Below, in pieces: positions 22,603 through 31,224 of a DNA stretch of 46,787 nt. The notes beneath the pieces were generated by a model. That model had not been told where the DNA came from. It saw only the letters and a program-made list of their open reading frames with translations, and did not search any database. Origin of the DNA: Candidatus Faeciplasma pullistercoris (lineage in GTDB: Bacteria; Bacillota; Clostridia; Oscillospirales; Ruminococcaceae); assembly GCA_018715525.1 (NCBI GenBank), contig DVLL01000014.1, positions 1-46,787 on the forward strand. Reading direction: 5' to 3'. Position 1 is the first letter of the stretch; the number at the start of each line of letters is the position of its first letter. The position numbers and the translations under genes are program-made.

Positions 22603-22980
22603 ATGAGCGCAAAGTTTTATATCTGCCGTCATTGCGGCAATCTTGTAGGAATGATAAACAATTCCGGAGTACCTATGGTCTGCTGCGGAGAGAAGATGCA
22701 GGCTCTTGAAGCCAACACCACCGAGGCTGCCGGAGAGAAGCATATCCCGGCAGTAACCGTTGACGGCGGCACCGTCAAGGTAACTGTAGGCGAGGTTAAG
22801 CACCCAATGCAGCCTGAGCACTATATCCAGTGGGTATATGTTCAGACCGAAAAGGGCGGACAGCGCAAGTCGTTCAAGCCCGGCGATGAGCCCACCGCTA
22901 CCTTCAGCGTAGTAGACGACAAGGTTGTCGCCGTATACGCATACTGCAACCTTCACGGCCTTTGGGCAGTAGAGCTCTGA
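22603..22980 (+). CDS. dfx: desulfoferrodoxin (superoxide reductase)
   Basis: A 125-residue two-iron superoxide reductase. Centre I (rubredoxin-like) ligands are Cys8, Cys11, Cys27 and Cys28. Centre II ligands are His47 in EKHIPAV, His67 and His73 in KHPMQPEHYI, and Cys115 and His118 in CNLHGLW; the lysine of EKH that helps proton transfer is kept. It reduces superoxide to hydrogen peroxide with electrons from rubredoxin, supplied by the rubredoxin proteins upstream. AAAGGAG lies before the ATG; the 74-nt gap from the ferredoxin gene suggests either the same operon or a weak extra promoter. Confidence 0.97.
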   Translation: MSAKFYICRHCGNLVGMINNSGVPMVCCGEKMQALEANTTEAAGEKHIPAVTVDGGTVKVTVGEVKHPMQPEHYIQWVYVQTEKGGQRKSFKPGDEPTATFSVVDDKVVAVYAYCNLHGLWAVEL

Positions 22981-23002
22981 TATCGACACCAAGATTATTT
23001 TC

Positions 23003-23041
23003 CGCCTGTCGGGACAAGCCTACCGGCAGGCGAAATTTTTT
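23003..23041 (+). terminator. terminator after superoxide reductase
   Basis: A 10-bp stem (23003-23012 with 23023-23032, one G-U) followed by six T. Confidence 0.9.
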
Positions 23042-23054
23042 AGAGCCTGATAAA

Positions 23055-23099
23055 TTATGTGATTAAGTCACAGAATTGCCGATCGGGATCGGTTATACT
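23055..23099 (+). promoter_or_regulatory. CRP/FNR-type box with promoter of the DUF6132-CcdA-TlpA operon
   Basis: TTATGTGATT, AAG, TCACAGAA (23055-23075) matches the trxA box in every position except the three in the middle. TATACT is at 23094-23099 and the -35 position has the weak CAGAAT. The palindrome centre again lies about 41 nt before the expected start point. Confidence 0.8.
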
Positions 23100-23143
23100 C
23101 TACACATAGCCTCTTATATTTTGGAGCATTGGAGCGTGACGAT

Positions 23144-23374
23144 ATGAAAACTAAACTGATAAAAATTCTGAGAAAGTCTGTTAAGCCGTTGATTTTTATC
23201 GCGGCAGGCGTTATCGTGGGCGTAGCGTACTATTATCTTGTAGTTTGCGAGTCGGGAAGCTGTCCGCTGAAATCAAGTCCGTGGATGACAGGCGCGTATG
23301 TCGGGCTGATAGGGCTTTTGGTGTCAGGAATATTTTCAAAGTCAGGGGGAGACAGTGACAAATGCAATATGTGA
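23144..23374 (+). CDS. DUF6132-type small membrane protein
   Basis: A 76-residue protein with two membrane segments (residues about 13-35 and 48-66) separated by a loop holding CESGSCPLKSSPWMTGAY. The start at 23144 is chosen because GGAG lies 9 nt upstream. The Cys-x4-Cys loop (CESGSC) and the small size match DUF6132 proteins, which are often found with thiol and redox membrane genes. It overlaps ccdA by 13 nt. The function is unknown; a membrane thiol partner is an inference. Confidence 0.75.
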   Translation: MKTKLIKILRKSVKPLIFIAAGVIVGVAYYYLVVCESGSCPLKSSPWMTGAYVGLIGLLVSGIFSKSGGDSDKCNM

Positions 23375-24024
23375 TACTTTTTCTCGAGGGCGTCATAACT
23401 TTTATCTCGCCATGCCTTTTGCCGATGCTTCCGATATACATCTCCTATTTTGCCGGAGGGGAAGAGCGATCCATGGGAAAAACTGTTAAAGGCGCGCTTG
23501 GCTTTGTGACCGGCTTTACGGTAATTTTTACAGCCATGGGGGCGCTCGCCGGCACTGTCGGAAGCTTTTTGACGAGGTATCAGACCGCTGTCAATATCAT
23601 TACCGGACTGATCGTGGTCTTCTTCGGTCTTTGCTATCTCGGAGTATTCAAGTTTAGTATTTTCAAGGGCAGCAGCCGCGAAGTGGATACCAAGATCACC
23701 GGATTTTTCCCTGCCATGCTTTTCGGAATGATATTCTCGATAGGCTGGACGCCGTGTGTGGGAGCGTTTTTAGGCTCGGCGCTTTTGCTGGCTTCTCAGC
23801 AGGGTCATGTTCTTGAGGGAACGCTTATGCTATTGGTATTCTCCCTCGGACTGGGAATACCTTTCATACTGAGCGCGGTGCTGATAGATTATTTAAAGAC
23901 TACTTTTAACTGGATTAAAAAGCATTACCGTATTATAAACATAATAAGCGGCTGCCTTTTGATACTGATAGGTATTATGATGGCTACGGGTACGCTTGGC
24001 GCGCTGCTTGCTTTATTGAGCTGA
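23362..24024 (+). CDS. ccdA: CcdA/DsbD-type thiol-disulfide electron carrier
   Basis: A 220-residue membrane protein with six predicted helices. Conserved cysteines lie in FISPCLLPMLP (helix 1) and GWTPCVGAFLGSALL (helix 4), the pair that carries electrons across the membrane in CcdA. It overlaps the preceding gene and is followed by a TlpA-like protein 20 nt on, so it should pass electrons from cytoplasmic thioredoxin (trxA, same regulon) to that extracellular thioredoxin. Cytochrome c maturation genes are absent from the window; a role in extracytoplasmic thiol reduction or oxygen defence fits better. Confidence 0.93.
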   Translation: MQYVILFLEGVITFISPCLLPMLPIYISYFAGGEERSMGKTVKGALGFVTGFTVIFTAMGALAGTVGSFLTRYQTAVNIITGLIVVFFGLCYLGVFKFSIFKGSSREVDTKITGFFPAMLFGMIFSIGWTPCVGAFLGSALLLASQQGHVLEGTLMLLVFSLGLGIPFILSAVLIDYLKTTFNWIKKHYRIINIISGCLLILIGIMMATGTLGALLALLS

Positions 24025-24044
24025 TATTGTCAGGAGGTTAGCGT

Positions 24045-24746
24045 ATGAAAACGAATAATAAGACCTTGGCTTTGGTAATTATACTTGTTTTTGTCTTACT
24101 TATCGGCGGAGCATATATGCTGTACAGCAGGCTGAGCCGGGATTACTCCTCCGAGCAGCTTGTCACCGAGCAGAATGTCAACAGGAATGAGCCGTCTGAT
24201 TCGGATACACAGGGCTCGGGCAGCGATTCGGATGCTGGCGATAATTCGGAGCAGGCATCTGACTCATCGGACGAGACAGGGACCGCCTCAGGCGATAGCG
24301 AACCGGACTCGGACGAGCTTTCCACGGCGCCGGACTTTACCGTTTACGACATAGACGGCAATGAGGTCAAGCTTTCGGACTACTTTGGGAAGCCGATAGT
24401 ACTAAACTTCTGGGCGAGCTGGTGCGGTCCGTGTAAAAGCGAGATGCCGGAGTTTAACGAGATGTATTCCGAGCTTGACGGCGAGGTGATATTCCTGATG
24501 GTCAACATGACCGACGGAAGCCGCGAGACAGTCGAGTCCGCAAGCGAATATGTAAGCGAAGAGGGCTTTAGCTTCCCGGTAATGTACGACACAGCGCAGG
24601 ACGCAGCATATACCTATGCGGTGTACTCGCTGCCTACGACCTATTTTTTGGATGAAGAAGGGTATCTGATCGCGCGCGCCGTGGGAGCGATAGACAAGGA
24701 CACCTTGCAGCAGGGTATAGATATGATATACACTCCGGAGGAGTAA
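24045..24746 (+). CDS. TlpA/ResA-like extracellular thioredoxin
   Basis: A 233-residue membrane-anchored protein. Hydrophobic anchor at residues about 8-26, then a strongly acidic Ser/Asp/Glu linker (about 45-92), then a thioredoxin fold with WASWCGPC (Cys127, Cys130) and a cis-proline in YSLPTTYFLDEEG. The PDFTVYDIDGNEVKLSD start of the fold is typical of the TlpA/ResA group. Its partner CcdA lies immediately upstream, and the operon ends in a strong terminator. The substrate is not identifiable. GGAGG lies before the ATG. Confidence 0.93.
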   Translation: MKTNNKTLALVIILVFVLLIGGAYMLYSRLSRDYSSEQLVTEQNVNRNEPSDSDTQGSGSDSDAGDNSEQASDSSDETGTASGDSEPDSDELSTAPDFTVYDIDGNEVKLSDYFGKPIVLNFWASWCGPCKSEMPEFNEMYSELDGEVIFLMVNMTDGSRETVESASEYVSEEGFSFPVMYDTAQDAAYTYAVYSLPTTYFLDEEGYLIARAVGAIDKDTLQQGIDMIYTPEE

Positions 24747-24778
24747 CGAAAAGAAATCTCAAAATAGCTGAACATTCA

Positions 24779-24814
24779 AGCCGCAGTACGATACTTTGCG
24801 CACTGCGGCTTTTT
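24779..24814 (+). terminator. terminator of the ccdA operon
   Basis: AGCCGCAGT (24779-24787) pairs with ACTGCGGCT (24802-24810), then four T. Confidence 0.9.
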
Positions 24815-24943
24815 AGCGAAACGTAAGATTATATACGGGCAAAGCTCAAATCAAGCCGCAAATAATCGGAAAATTCATTCACAAACATCAAAAGTGGAAC
24901 GCTAAAGGAACGCTGATGGAATTTATAAGGAACTCACAGGAGG

Positions 24944-24949
24944 TATAAT
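24944..24949 (+). promoter_or_regulatory. possible -10 of the fatty acid operon
   Basis: TATAAT at 61 nt before acpP. The -35 position (ATTTAT) is weak. The region from 24815 to 25004 has no gene; the direct repeat GGAACGCT at 24896-24903 and 24907-24914 lies upstream. No FabT or FapR operator is recognisable. Confidence 0.45.
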
Positions 24950-25004
24950 ATATCACGGCAAGCAGCAAAAGCTGTCTGTAAATTCAATTTGGAGGCATTT
25001 AATT

Positions 25005-25238
25005 ATGTATTTTGACGCAATTGCTAAGATCGTTGCTGAGCGCACCGGATGTGATGTAGCTGATATCAAGCCTGAGAGCAAGTTCTCTGAGCTCGGCATT
25101 GATTCCTTGGACACCGTTGAGCTTCTTATGAGCCTTGAGGACGAAATCGGAATTGAGATCGAGCTTGACCGCAAGGTTGAGACTATCGACGACCTCGACA
25201 AGTTCATTCAGAGCAAGCAGGAAAACGCAAATGATTAA
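25005..25238 (+). CDS. acpP: acyl carrier protein
   Basis: A 77-residue acidic protein with the phosphopantetheine site [10 protein letters not shown] (Ser34). GGAGG lies before the ATG. It carries growing fatty acyl chains in the cytoplasm. It is the first gene of the operon and overlaps fabK by 8 nt, so it is the promoter-proximal carrier for the enzymes that follow. Confidence 0.97.
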   Translation: MYFDAIAKIVAERTGCDVADIKPESKFSELGIDSLDTVELLMSLEDEIGIEIELDRKVETIDDLDKFIQSKQENAND

Positions 25239-26175
25239 GTCAGCGATATGTGAAATGCTGGGTATAAAATACCCGGTATTTCAGGGCGGTATGGCTTGGA
25301 TTGCTGACGGTAAGCTGGCCGCTGCCGTTTCAAATGGCGGCGGTCTCGGCATAATTGCGGCAGGAAACGCCCCGGCAGACTATGTCCAAGAGCAGATAAA
25401 AATAGCTAAGTCACTTACCGATAAGCCAATCGGCGTGAACATCATGCTTATGAGTCCCTATGCGGACGATGTTGCAAAGGTAGTAGCGGAGAACAAGGTC
25501 GAGGTGGTAACCACCGGAGCCGGTAATCCGTCTAAATATATGAAGTCCTGGTTGGACGCAGGCATAAAGGTAATACCCGTAGTAGCTTCAGTCGCAATGG
25601 CTAAGCTTATGACAAGGGTTGGCGCTGCCGCTTTGATAGCCGAGGGCGGAGAGAGCGGCGGACATGTCGGCGAGCTTACAACAATCGTGCTTGTGCCGCA
25701 GGTATGCGACGCCACCAATCTTCCCGTAATCGCCGCAGGCGGTATTGCCGACGGCAGGGGAGTTGCCGCGGCGTTCATGCTCGGAGCGCAGGGAGTTCAG
25801 ATGGGCACAAGATTCTTAAGCGCTTATGAGTGCTCTGTTCACCCTACATATAAAGAAAAGGTGCTTAAGGCAAACGACCTTTGCACCATGGTGACCGGCA
25901 AGAGGCTTGGTCATCCCGTCAGAAGCCTGAGGACTCCGTTTACAAGGGAGTATTTCAAGGCTGAGTACAGCACTATGTCAGATGAGGAGCTTGAGAAGCT
26001 CGCGACCGGCGCCTTAAGGCTTGCTGCCAAGGAAGGCGATGTCGAAAAGGGCTGCTTCCTCGCCGGACAGATAGCGGCAATGGTAAAGAAAGAACAGCCT
26101 GCCGCGGAAATAATCAAGGAAGTTATAGAGGAAGCCGAGCCTATCCTCCTGAGGGCACCGCAATGGGTAGAATAG
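25231..26175 (+). CDS. fabK: enoyl-ACP reductase II, FMN-dependent
   Basis: A 314-residue flavoprotein of the nitronate monooxygenase-like barrel: [21 protein letters not shown], then [19 protein letters not shown], and [19 protein letters not shown] with GVQMGTRFL at the FMN phosphate site. The GGHxG motif is shared with FabK. It reduces the trans-2-enoyl-ACP with NAD(P)H in the last step of each elongation cycle. FabK enzymes are insensitive to triclosan, unlike FabI, and no fabI is visible here. Confidence 0.95.
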   Translation: MIKSAICEMLGIKYPVFQGGMAWIADGKLAAAVSNGGGLGIIAAGNAPADYVQEQIKIAKSLTDKPIGVNIMLMSPYADDVAKVVAENKVEVVTTGAGNPSKYMKSWLDAGIKVIPVVASVAMAKLMTRVGAAALIAEGGESGGHVGELTTIVLVPQVCDATNLPVIAAGGIADGRGVAAAFMLGAQGVQMGTRFLSAYECSVHPTYKEKVLKANDLCTMVTGKRLGHPVRSLRTPFTREYFKAEYSTMSDEELEKLATGALRLAAKEGDVEKGCFLAGQIAAMVKKEQPAAEIIKEVIEEAEPILLRAPQWVE

Positions 26176-27059
26176 CTTTTGTTTTTTCGGGTCAGGGAGA
26201 CCAGTATCCCGGAATGGGAAAGGAGCTTTGTGACAAGTACCCTGTAGCCAAGGAGGTCTTTGATTCCTGCGACTTGGTTCGTCCGGGAACGAGCGCACAG
26301 TGCTTCTTCGGAACAGAAGAGGAGCTCAAGGAGACGTCAAACACTCAGCCCTGCCTTTTTGCGATGGAGCTTGCGGCTGCTATGGTTCTTCGCAGCAAGG
26401 GAATTGTTCCTGACGCGGTAGCGGGATTTTCGCTCGGCGAGGTGACAGCAGTCACATTTGCCGGCATATTTGACTGCGAGACAGGCTTCAGGCTTGTGTG
26501 CAGGCGCGGTGAGCTTATGCAAAGAGAAGCAGAGAAGTTCGACACCTCCATGGCGGCGGTAGTGAAGCTGAGCAACGAGGATGTAATAAGCATCTGCGAC
26601 AGGTATCCGGACATATATCCTGTCAACTTCAACTGCCCCGGTCAGGTTTCAGTCTCAGGCTTGAGCGAGAAGATGCCGGAGTTTTATAACGATGTAAAGG
26701 CGGCCGGCGGAAGAGCCATTCCAATCAAGGTCAAGGGAGCGTTCCATTCTCCATATATGAACGAGGCTTCAAAGGACTTTGCCGCTGAAATCGACAAGGC
26801 GGTTATTTCCAAGCCCAAGATCACGGTATACTCCGACATGACGGCTATGCCGTATGACGAGGATGTTAAGAGCCTTCTTTCAAAGCAGATCTGCAACCCG
26901 GTAAAGTGGGAGCAGGCTATAAGGAATATGATCGATGCCGGTATTGATACGTTTGTCGAGATAGGTCCCGGAAAGACTCTTACCAACATGATAAGAAAGA
27001 TAAGCACAGAGGTCAAAGCCTGCGCGCTTAATGATTATCTTGCGGAGGTAGAAGGATGA
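26163..27059 (+). CDS. fabD: malonyl-CoA:ACP transacylase
   Basis: A 298-residue enzyme overlapping fabK by 13 nt. FVFSGQGDQYPGMGKEL at the start, the nucleophile in AVAGFSLGEVT (Ser90; Leu stands where His is common, as in GHSLGE), and the catalytic histidine in KGAFHSP (His195). The C-terminal VEIGPGKTL is standard. It moves malonyl units from CoA to acyl carrier protein. The GFSLGE form instead of GHSLGE is a known clostridial and streptococcal variant as far as I recall. Confidence 0.96.
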   Translation: MGRIAFVFSGQGDQYPGMGKELCDKYPVAKEVFDSCDLVRPGTSAQCFFGTEEELKETSNTQPCLFAMELAAAMVLRSKGIVPDAVAGFSLGEVTAVTFAGIFDCETGFRLVCRRGELMQREAEKFDTSMAAVVKLSNEDVISICDRYPDIYPVNFNCPGQVSVSGLSEKMPEFYNDVKAAGGRAIPIKVKGAFHSPYMNEASKDFAAEIDKAVISKPKITVYSDMTAMPYDEDVKSLLSKQICNPVKWEQAIRNMIDAGIDTFVEIGPGKTLTNMIRKISTEVKACALNDYLAEVEG

Positions 27060-27787
27060 TATTAAACGGAAAAACAGCTATAATCACCGGAGGCTCTCGC
27101 GGCCTCGGAGAGCAGATAGCGTATAAGCTCGCATCGATGGGCGCTAATATCGCGATTGTGGATGTAGGAGATCCTGCGCTGGCTGAGGGCGTATGCCGCA
27201 ACTGCGAGACAGAATACGGCGTCAAGGCGCTTTCCTACCGCTGCGATGTTTCCAATTTCTCTCAGGTAAAGGAAACCGTTGCGAATATTAAAAAGGATTT
27301 TGGCACGGCTCATGTACTTGTAAACAATGCCGGCATTACAAGGGACAATATAGCAGCTATGATGTCCGAGGAGGATTTCGACAAGGTAATAGCAGTAAAC
27401 CTCAAGGGCGCCTTCAACATGATCCGCCACACATCTGGTCTCTTTATTCGCAACAGGGAAGGCTGCATAATCAACATTTCCTCTGTTTCCGGACTTATGG
27501 GAAATGTTGGACAGTGCAATTACGCCGCTTCAAAGGCAGGTCTTGTCGGACTTACAAAGACCATAGCCAAGGAGCTTGCTCCCAAGGGGGTAAGGTGCAA
27601 CGCTATCGCTCCCGGCTTCATAGAGACTGCGATGACCGGAAATCAGACAGATAACCCGCTTCTCAAGATGATACCGCTGGGAAGAATGGGAAGCGCCAAG
27701 GATATAGCTGACGCAGCGGGATACCTTGTAACTGCCGATTATGTGACCGGAATAGTGCTCAAGGTAGACGGCGGAATTTCAATGTAA
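27056..27787 (+). CDS. fabG: 3-oxoacyl-ACP reductase
   Basis: A 243-residue short-chain dehydrogenase with a 4-nt ATGA overlap with fabD. Cofactor site TGGSRGLGEQIA, NNAG at 90-93, catalytic Ser near 142 (INISSVSG), Tyr156 and Lys160 in YAASKAG. C-terminal VLKVDGGISM. NADPH-dependent reduction of 3-oxoacyl-ACP. The family is large, but the operon setting makes FabG firm. Confidence 0.96.
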   Translation: MILNGKTAIITGGSRGLGEQIAYKLASMGANIAIVDVGDPALAEGVCRNCETEYGVKALSYRCDVSNFSQVKETVANIKKDFGTAHVLVNNAGITRDNIAAMMSEEDFDKVIAVNLKGAFNMIRHTSGLFIRNREGCIINISSVSGLMGNVGQCNYAASKAGLVGLTKTIAKELAPKGVRCNAIAPGFIETAMTGNQTDNPLLKMIPLGRMGSAKDIADAAGYLVTADYVTGIVLKVDGGISM

Positions 27788-27799
27788 GGAGAAGCTCTA

Positions 27800-29041
27800 A
27801 TGAGTGAGAATAGAAGAGTAGTTGTCACAGGTCTTGGTGCAGTGACTCCCATCGGAAAAAATGTTTCCGAGACCTGGGAGAGCATGAAGTCAGGCAAAAA
27901 CGGAATAGGTCCTATTACACATTTTGACACCACAGCGTTTAAGGCTAAGCTTGCCGCGGAGGTAAGCGACTTTGATCCCAAGGAGTACCTTGAGGTCAAC
28001 GAGGTATTAAGAACAGACAGATATACGCAGTTCGCGATAGCTGCTGCGAAGCAGGCGTGCGACGACTCCGGAATAGAGGGAAATGTCGAGCCTGAGCGTT
28101 TTGCGGTAATTTTAGGAACAGGTATAGGCGGAATAACGACCTTTGAGACAGAGCACACTAAGCTTATTGAAAAAGGCCCGAGAAGAGTTTCATCGCTGCT
28201 GGTGCCTATGATGATATCCAACATAGCAGCGGGAATGATCGCTATAAAGCACTGCTGCAAGGGTCCCGCGATGCCAGCTGTCACGGCGTGTGCCTCCGGC
28301 TCTAACGCGATAGGCGAGGCTTATCGCCTGATAAAGCACGGCTATGCAGATGCTGCTATAACCGGCGGCTCAGAGGCTGCTATAAGCCCCTGCGCGGTTG
28401 CCGGGTTTATAAACATGCAGGCTCTTTCCACCTCAGAGGATCCCAACGCTGCGTCTCTTCCTTTTGACAGACGCAGGGGAGGCTTTGTAATGGGCGAGGG
28501 CTCGACTGTTCTCATTATCGAGGAATATGAGCACGCAAAGGCAAGAGGAGCTAAGATTTATGCAGAGCTGTGCGGGTACGGTTCAACCTGCGACGCTTAC
28601 CATATTACCGCTCCGGATCCGGAGGGTAACGGCGGAATGAGGGCAATGAAGCAGGCCATGGACGAAGCCGGTTATACTGACAGCGACTGCGTATATGTAA
28701 ATGCTCACGGTACCGGAACTCATATGAATGACGCCGTTGAGACAAAGGCTATAAAGAAGGCTCTCGGCGAGGAAGCAGCCCGCAGAGCGTATGTAAGCTC
28801 CACCAAGTCAATGACAGGACACATGCTCGGAGCTGCCGGAGCTGTAGAGGCTTTGGCGTGCATATTCGCTCTCAACGATGGCATTATACCTCCAACCATC
28901 AATCTTAACGAGCAGGATGAAGAGTGCGACCTTAATTGCGTTCCAAACACCGCGGTAAAGGCCGATGTTACGCTCTGCCTTTCCAACTCTTTGGGCTTCG
29001 GCGGACATAACGCTTGTCTTGCTTTCAGAAAGGTGAAGTAA
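27800..29041 (+). CDS. fabF: 3-oxoacyl-ACP synthase II
   Basis: A 413-residue condensing enzyme. Nucleophile Cys164 in TACASGSNAIGEA, histidines in NAHGTGTHMND and STKSMTGHMLGAAG, the Cys-His-His triad of KAS I/II. C-terminal SNSLGFGGHNACLAFR. It elongates acyl-ACP chains. No initiating KAS III (fabH) gene lies in this operon, so priming depends on a gene elsewhere or on FabF by decarboxylation. Confidence 0.97.
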   Translation: MSENRRVVVTGLGAVTPIGKNVSETWESMKSGKNGIGPITHFDTTAFKAKLAAEVSDFDPKEYLEVNEVLRTDRYTQFAIAAAKQACDDSGIEGNVEPERFAVILGTGIGGITTFETEHTKLIEKGPRRVSSLLVPMMISNIAAGMIAIKHCCKGPAMPAVTACASGSNAIGEAYRLIKHGYADAAITGGSEAAISPCAVAGFINMQALSTSEDPNAASLPFDRRRGGFVMGEGSTVLIIEEYEHAKARGAKIYAELCGYGSTCDAYHITAPDPEGNGGMRAMKQAMDEAGYTDSDCVYVNAHGTGTHMNDAVETKAIKKALGEEAARRAYVSSTKSMTGHMLGAAGAVEALACIFALNDGIIPPTINLNEQDEECDLNCVPNTAVKADVTLCLSNSLGFGGHNACLAFRKVK

Positions 29042-29042
29042 A

Positions 29043-29489
29043 ATGAATGAGACAGATATCCGCAAATACGCGGAGTTAATGAAGGAGCTTGAGCTTACTG
29101 CTCTCGAGATTAAGGACGGAGACAAGGTTGTCAGACTCGAGCGCAATATATCTGTAAGAGTAACCGAGACCGTTCAGGCGGCGCCTGTAGCTTCACCCGC
29201 TTCAGCTTCTGCCGCTATCAATGCAAACGCTCAGGTGCCTGTAAATTCTAATTGCTTTACAGTAAAATCCCCGCTCGTCGGTGTATTTTACGCCGGTCCT
29301 GCCGAGAACGTCGAGCCTTTTGTATCCATCGGAGACCATGTCAAGAGGGGTCAGACGCTCTGCATAATTGAAGCCATGAAGCTTATGAACGAAATATATG
29401 CGGACGAGGACGGAGTTATCGAGGAGATATGCGTCACCAACGGACAGGTTGTCGATTACGGCACAGAGCTGTTCAGAATCAAGAGGTAG
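29043..29489 (+). CDS. accB: biotin carboxyl carrier protein of acetyl-CoA carboxylase
   Basis: A 148-residue carrier beginning 1 nt after fabF. N-terminal dimerisation helices, a Pro/Ala/Ser linker (45-70), and the biotinyl domain with Lys113 in CIIEAMKLMNEI. SPLVGVFYAGPAE is the BCCP thumb-type region. It carries carboxybiotin between AccC and AccAD. Confidence 0.96.
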   Translation: MNETDIRKYAELMKELELTALEIKDGDKVVRLERNISVRVTETVQAAPVASPASASAAINANAQVPVNSNCFTVKSPLVGVFYAGPAENVEPFVSIGDHVKRGQTLCIIEAMKLMNEIYADEDGVIEEICVTNGQVVDYGTELFRIKR

Positions 29490-29492
29490 AAG

Positions 29493-29909
29493 ATGAACAA
29501 GGAAGAGATTATGAAAATTCTCCCTCACAGGGACAATATGCTTCTTCTGGACGACGCCGAAAATATTGAGGGCACCGCGATAGCTCACTATAATGTGCGC
29601 GGAGACGAGTTTTTCCTCAAAGGTCATTTTCCGGGCAATCCCATAGTTCCGGGAGTTATACTTTGCGAGATACTCGCTCAGTCGGCATGTGTTTTGATGA
29701 AGGACGTGCTCAAGGAGGGTCAGCTTCCTGTTTACACCGGACTTAACAATGTAAAGTTTCGTTCGCCGGTCAAACCGGGCGACAGGGTAGAGACTAAGGT
29801 TCATCTCAAGAGGTCGAAGCATCCCTTCTACTTTGCCGAGGGAACTCTGTCGGTAGGAGACAGGCTGTGCGTTTCCGCTGAATTTTCATTTGCTATAACA
29901 GGTGAGTGA
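29493..29909 (+). CDS. fabZ: 3-hydroxyacyl-ACP dehydratase
   Basis: A 138-residue hotdog-fold dehydratase: ILPHRDNMLLLD, GHFPGNPIVPGVILCEILAQ with the catalytic His45 and Glu59, KFRSPVKPGD. It dehydrates 3-hydroxyacyl-ACP to the trans-2-enoyl form for FabK. It lies between accB and accC, as in streptococcal operons. Confidence 0.96.
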   Translation: MNKEEIMKILPHRDNMLLLDDAENIEGTAIAHYNVRGDEFFLKGHFPGNPIVPGVILCEILAQSACVLMKDVLKEGQLPVYTGLNNVKFRSPVKPGDRVETKVHLKRSKHPFYFAEGTLSVGDRLCVSAEFSFAITGE

Positions 29910-29912
29910 CAT

Positions 29913-31220
29913 ATGTTTTCAAAAATACTTATTGCTAACCGCGGAGAGATAGCGGTTCGCATTATCAGAGCCTGCAAGGAGATGGGGGTTGCCACCGTAG
30001 CTGTATATTCCGAGGCGGACAGGAACGCGCTTCACGTTGCGCTTGCCGACGAAAGCTACTGCATAGGCGGTCCTGAGGCGTCGGAAAGCTATCTCAATGA
30101 GAATCAGATAATAAGCGCAGCTATTCTTGCCGGGGCTCAGGCGATACATCCAGGATACGGCTTTCTTTCGGAAAACGCACATTTCGCCCGCCTGTGCCGT
30201 AAAAACGGAATAGTTTTTATTGGTCCTCAGCCTGAGAGCATGGAACGGCTGAGCGATAAAGCGATTTTAAAGGAGCTTATAAGCAGCACAGGTCTTACCG
30301 TTATACCCGGAACAAAGGCGGTTTCGTCCGTCGAGGAGGCTAAGGCGTCAGCTTTGAAGCTTGGCTATCCGGTTATGATAAAGGCTTGTGCGGGCGGCGG
30401 AGGAAGAGGCATCAGGCTGATAAGAAGCGAGGATGAGCTCGAGGACGCCTATATGCAGGCGGCTTCCGAGGCTCTTAGCGCATTCGGCGACGGCAGCGTG
30501 TATATCGAAAAGTATATATACCCCGCAAGGCATGTTGAGCTTCAGATCCTTGCCGATGAGCAGGGCAATGCCGTTTGTCTCGGAGACAGAGATTGCTCAT
30601 TGCAGCGAAGAAACCAGAAGCTTCTTGAGGAGACGCCTTCCCCGGCGGTCAACAGCGAACAGCGAGAGAGGATAATGAAGCTTGCCGTTGACGCGGTAAA
30701 AAAGATCGGCTATGTAGGCGCGGGAACCTTGGAGTTTCTTCTTGACCGTGACGGAAACTTCTGGTTCATGGAGATGAATGTAAGGCTCCAGGTCGAGCAT
30801 TGCGTAACCGAAATGCTGACCGGTATTGACCTTGTCAAGTGGCAGATAAGAATCGCCGCCGGAATACCGATAAACTTTACTCAGGACGACATAAGCCTTA
30901 CCGGCAGCGCCATTGAGTGCAGAATCAATGCTCAGAGCTGCGATAAGCTTGAGATGCTCCATGTTCCCGGCGGTCCGTCAGTCAGGTTTGACACATGGCT
31001 TGTCGAGGGCATGACGGTATCTCCGTATTATGATTCTCTCCTTGGCAAGCTTGTCGTCTATTCTAAGACGAGGGAAGAGGCTTTAAGAAAGATGCGCGCT
31101 GCTCTTTGCGAGCTTGTCATCAAGGGAATTTCCACAAATATAGAGGAACAGCTTCGTATTATCGGAGATGACAGATTTATCTCCGGAAATTACGACCTTA
31201 CATTTATGGGTAACAGGTGA
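29913..31220 (+). CDS. accC: biotin carboxylase of acetyl-CoA carboxylase
   Basis: A 435-residue ATP-grasp enzyme: LIANRGEIAVRIIRACKEMG at the start, HPGYGFLSEN, GGGGRGIRLI (ATP loop), EKYIYPARHVELQ, MEMNVRLQVEH with catalytic residues. It carboxylates the biotin on AccB with bicarbonate and ATP. It is 10-15 residues shorter than most at the C-terminus. Confidence 0.97.
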   Translation: MFSKILIANRGEIAVRIIRACKEMGVATVAVYSEADRNALHVALADESYCIGGPEASESYLNENQIISAAILAGAQAIHPGYGFLSENAHFARLCRKNGIVFIGPQPESMERLSDKAILKELISSTGLTVIPGTKAVSSVEEAKASALKLGYPVMIKACAGGGGRGIRLIRSEDELEDAYMQAASEALSAFGDGSVYIEKYIYPARHVELQILADEQGNAVCLGDRDCSLQRRNQKLLEETPSPAVNSEQRERIMKLAVDAVKKIGYVGAGTLEFLLDRDGNFWFMEMNVRLQVEHCVTEMLTGIDLVKWQIRIAAGIPINFTQDDISLTGSAIECRINAQSCDKLEMLHVPGGPSVRFDTWLVEGMTVSPYYDSLLGKLVVYSKTREEALRKMRAALCELVIKGISTNIEEQLRIIGDDRFISGNYDLTFMGNR

Positions 31221-31224
31221 TTAG

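Noticed and set aside
24815-25004. A FabT or FapR operator before the fatty acid operon
   Set aside because: No palindrome of either type can be seen; only a short direct repeat and a TATAAT are present.
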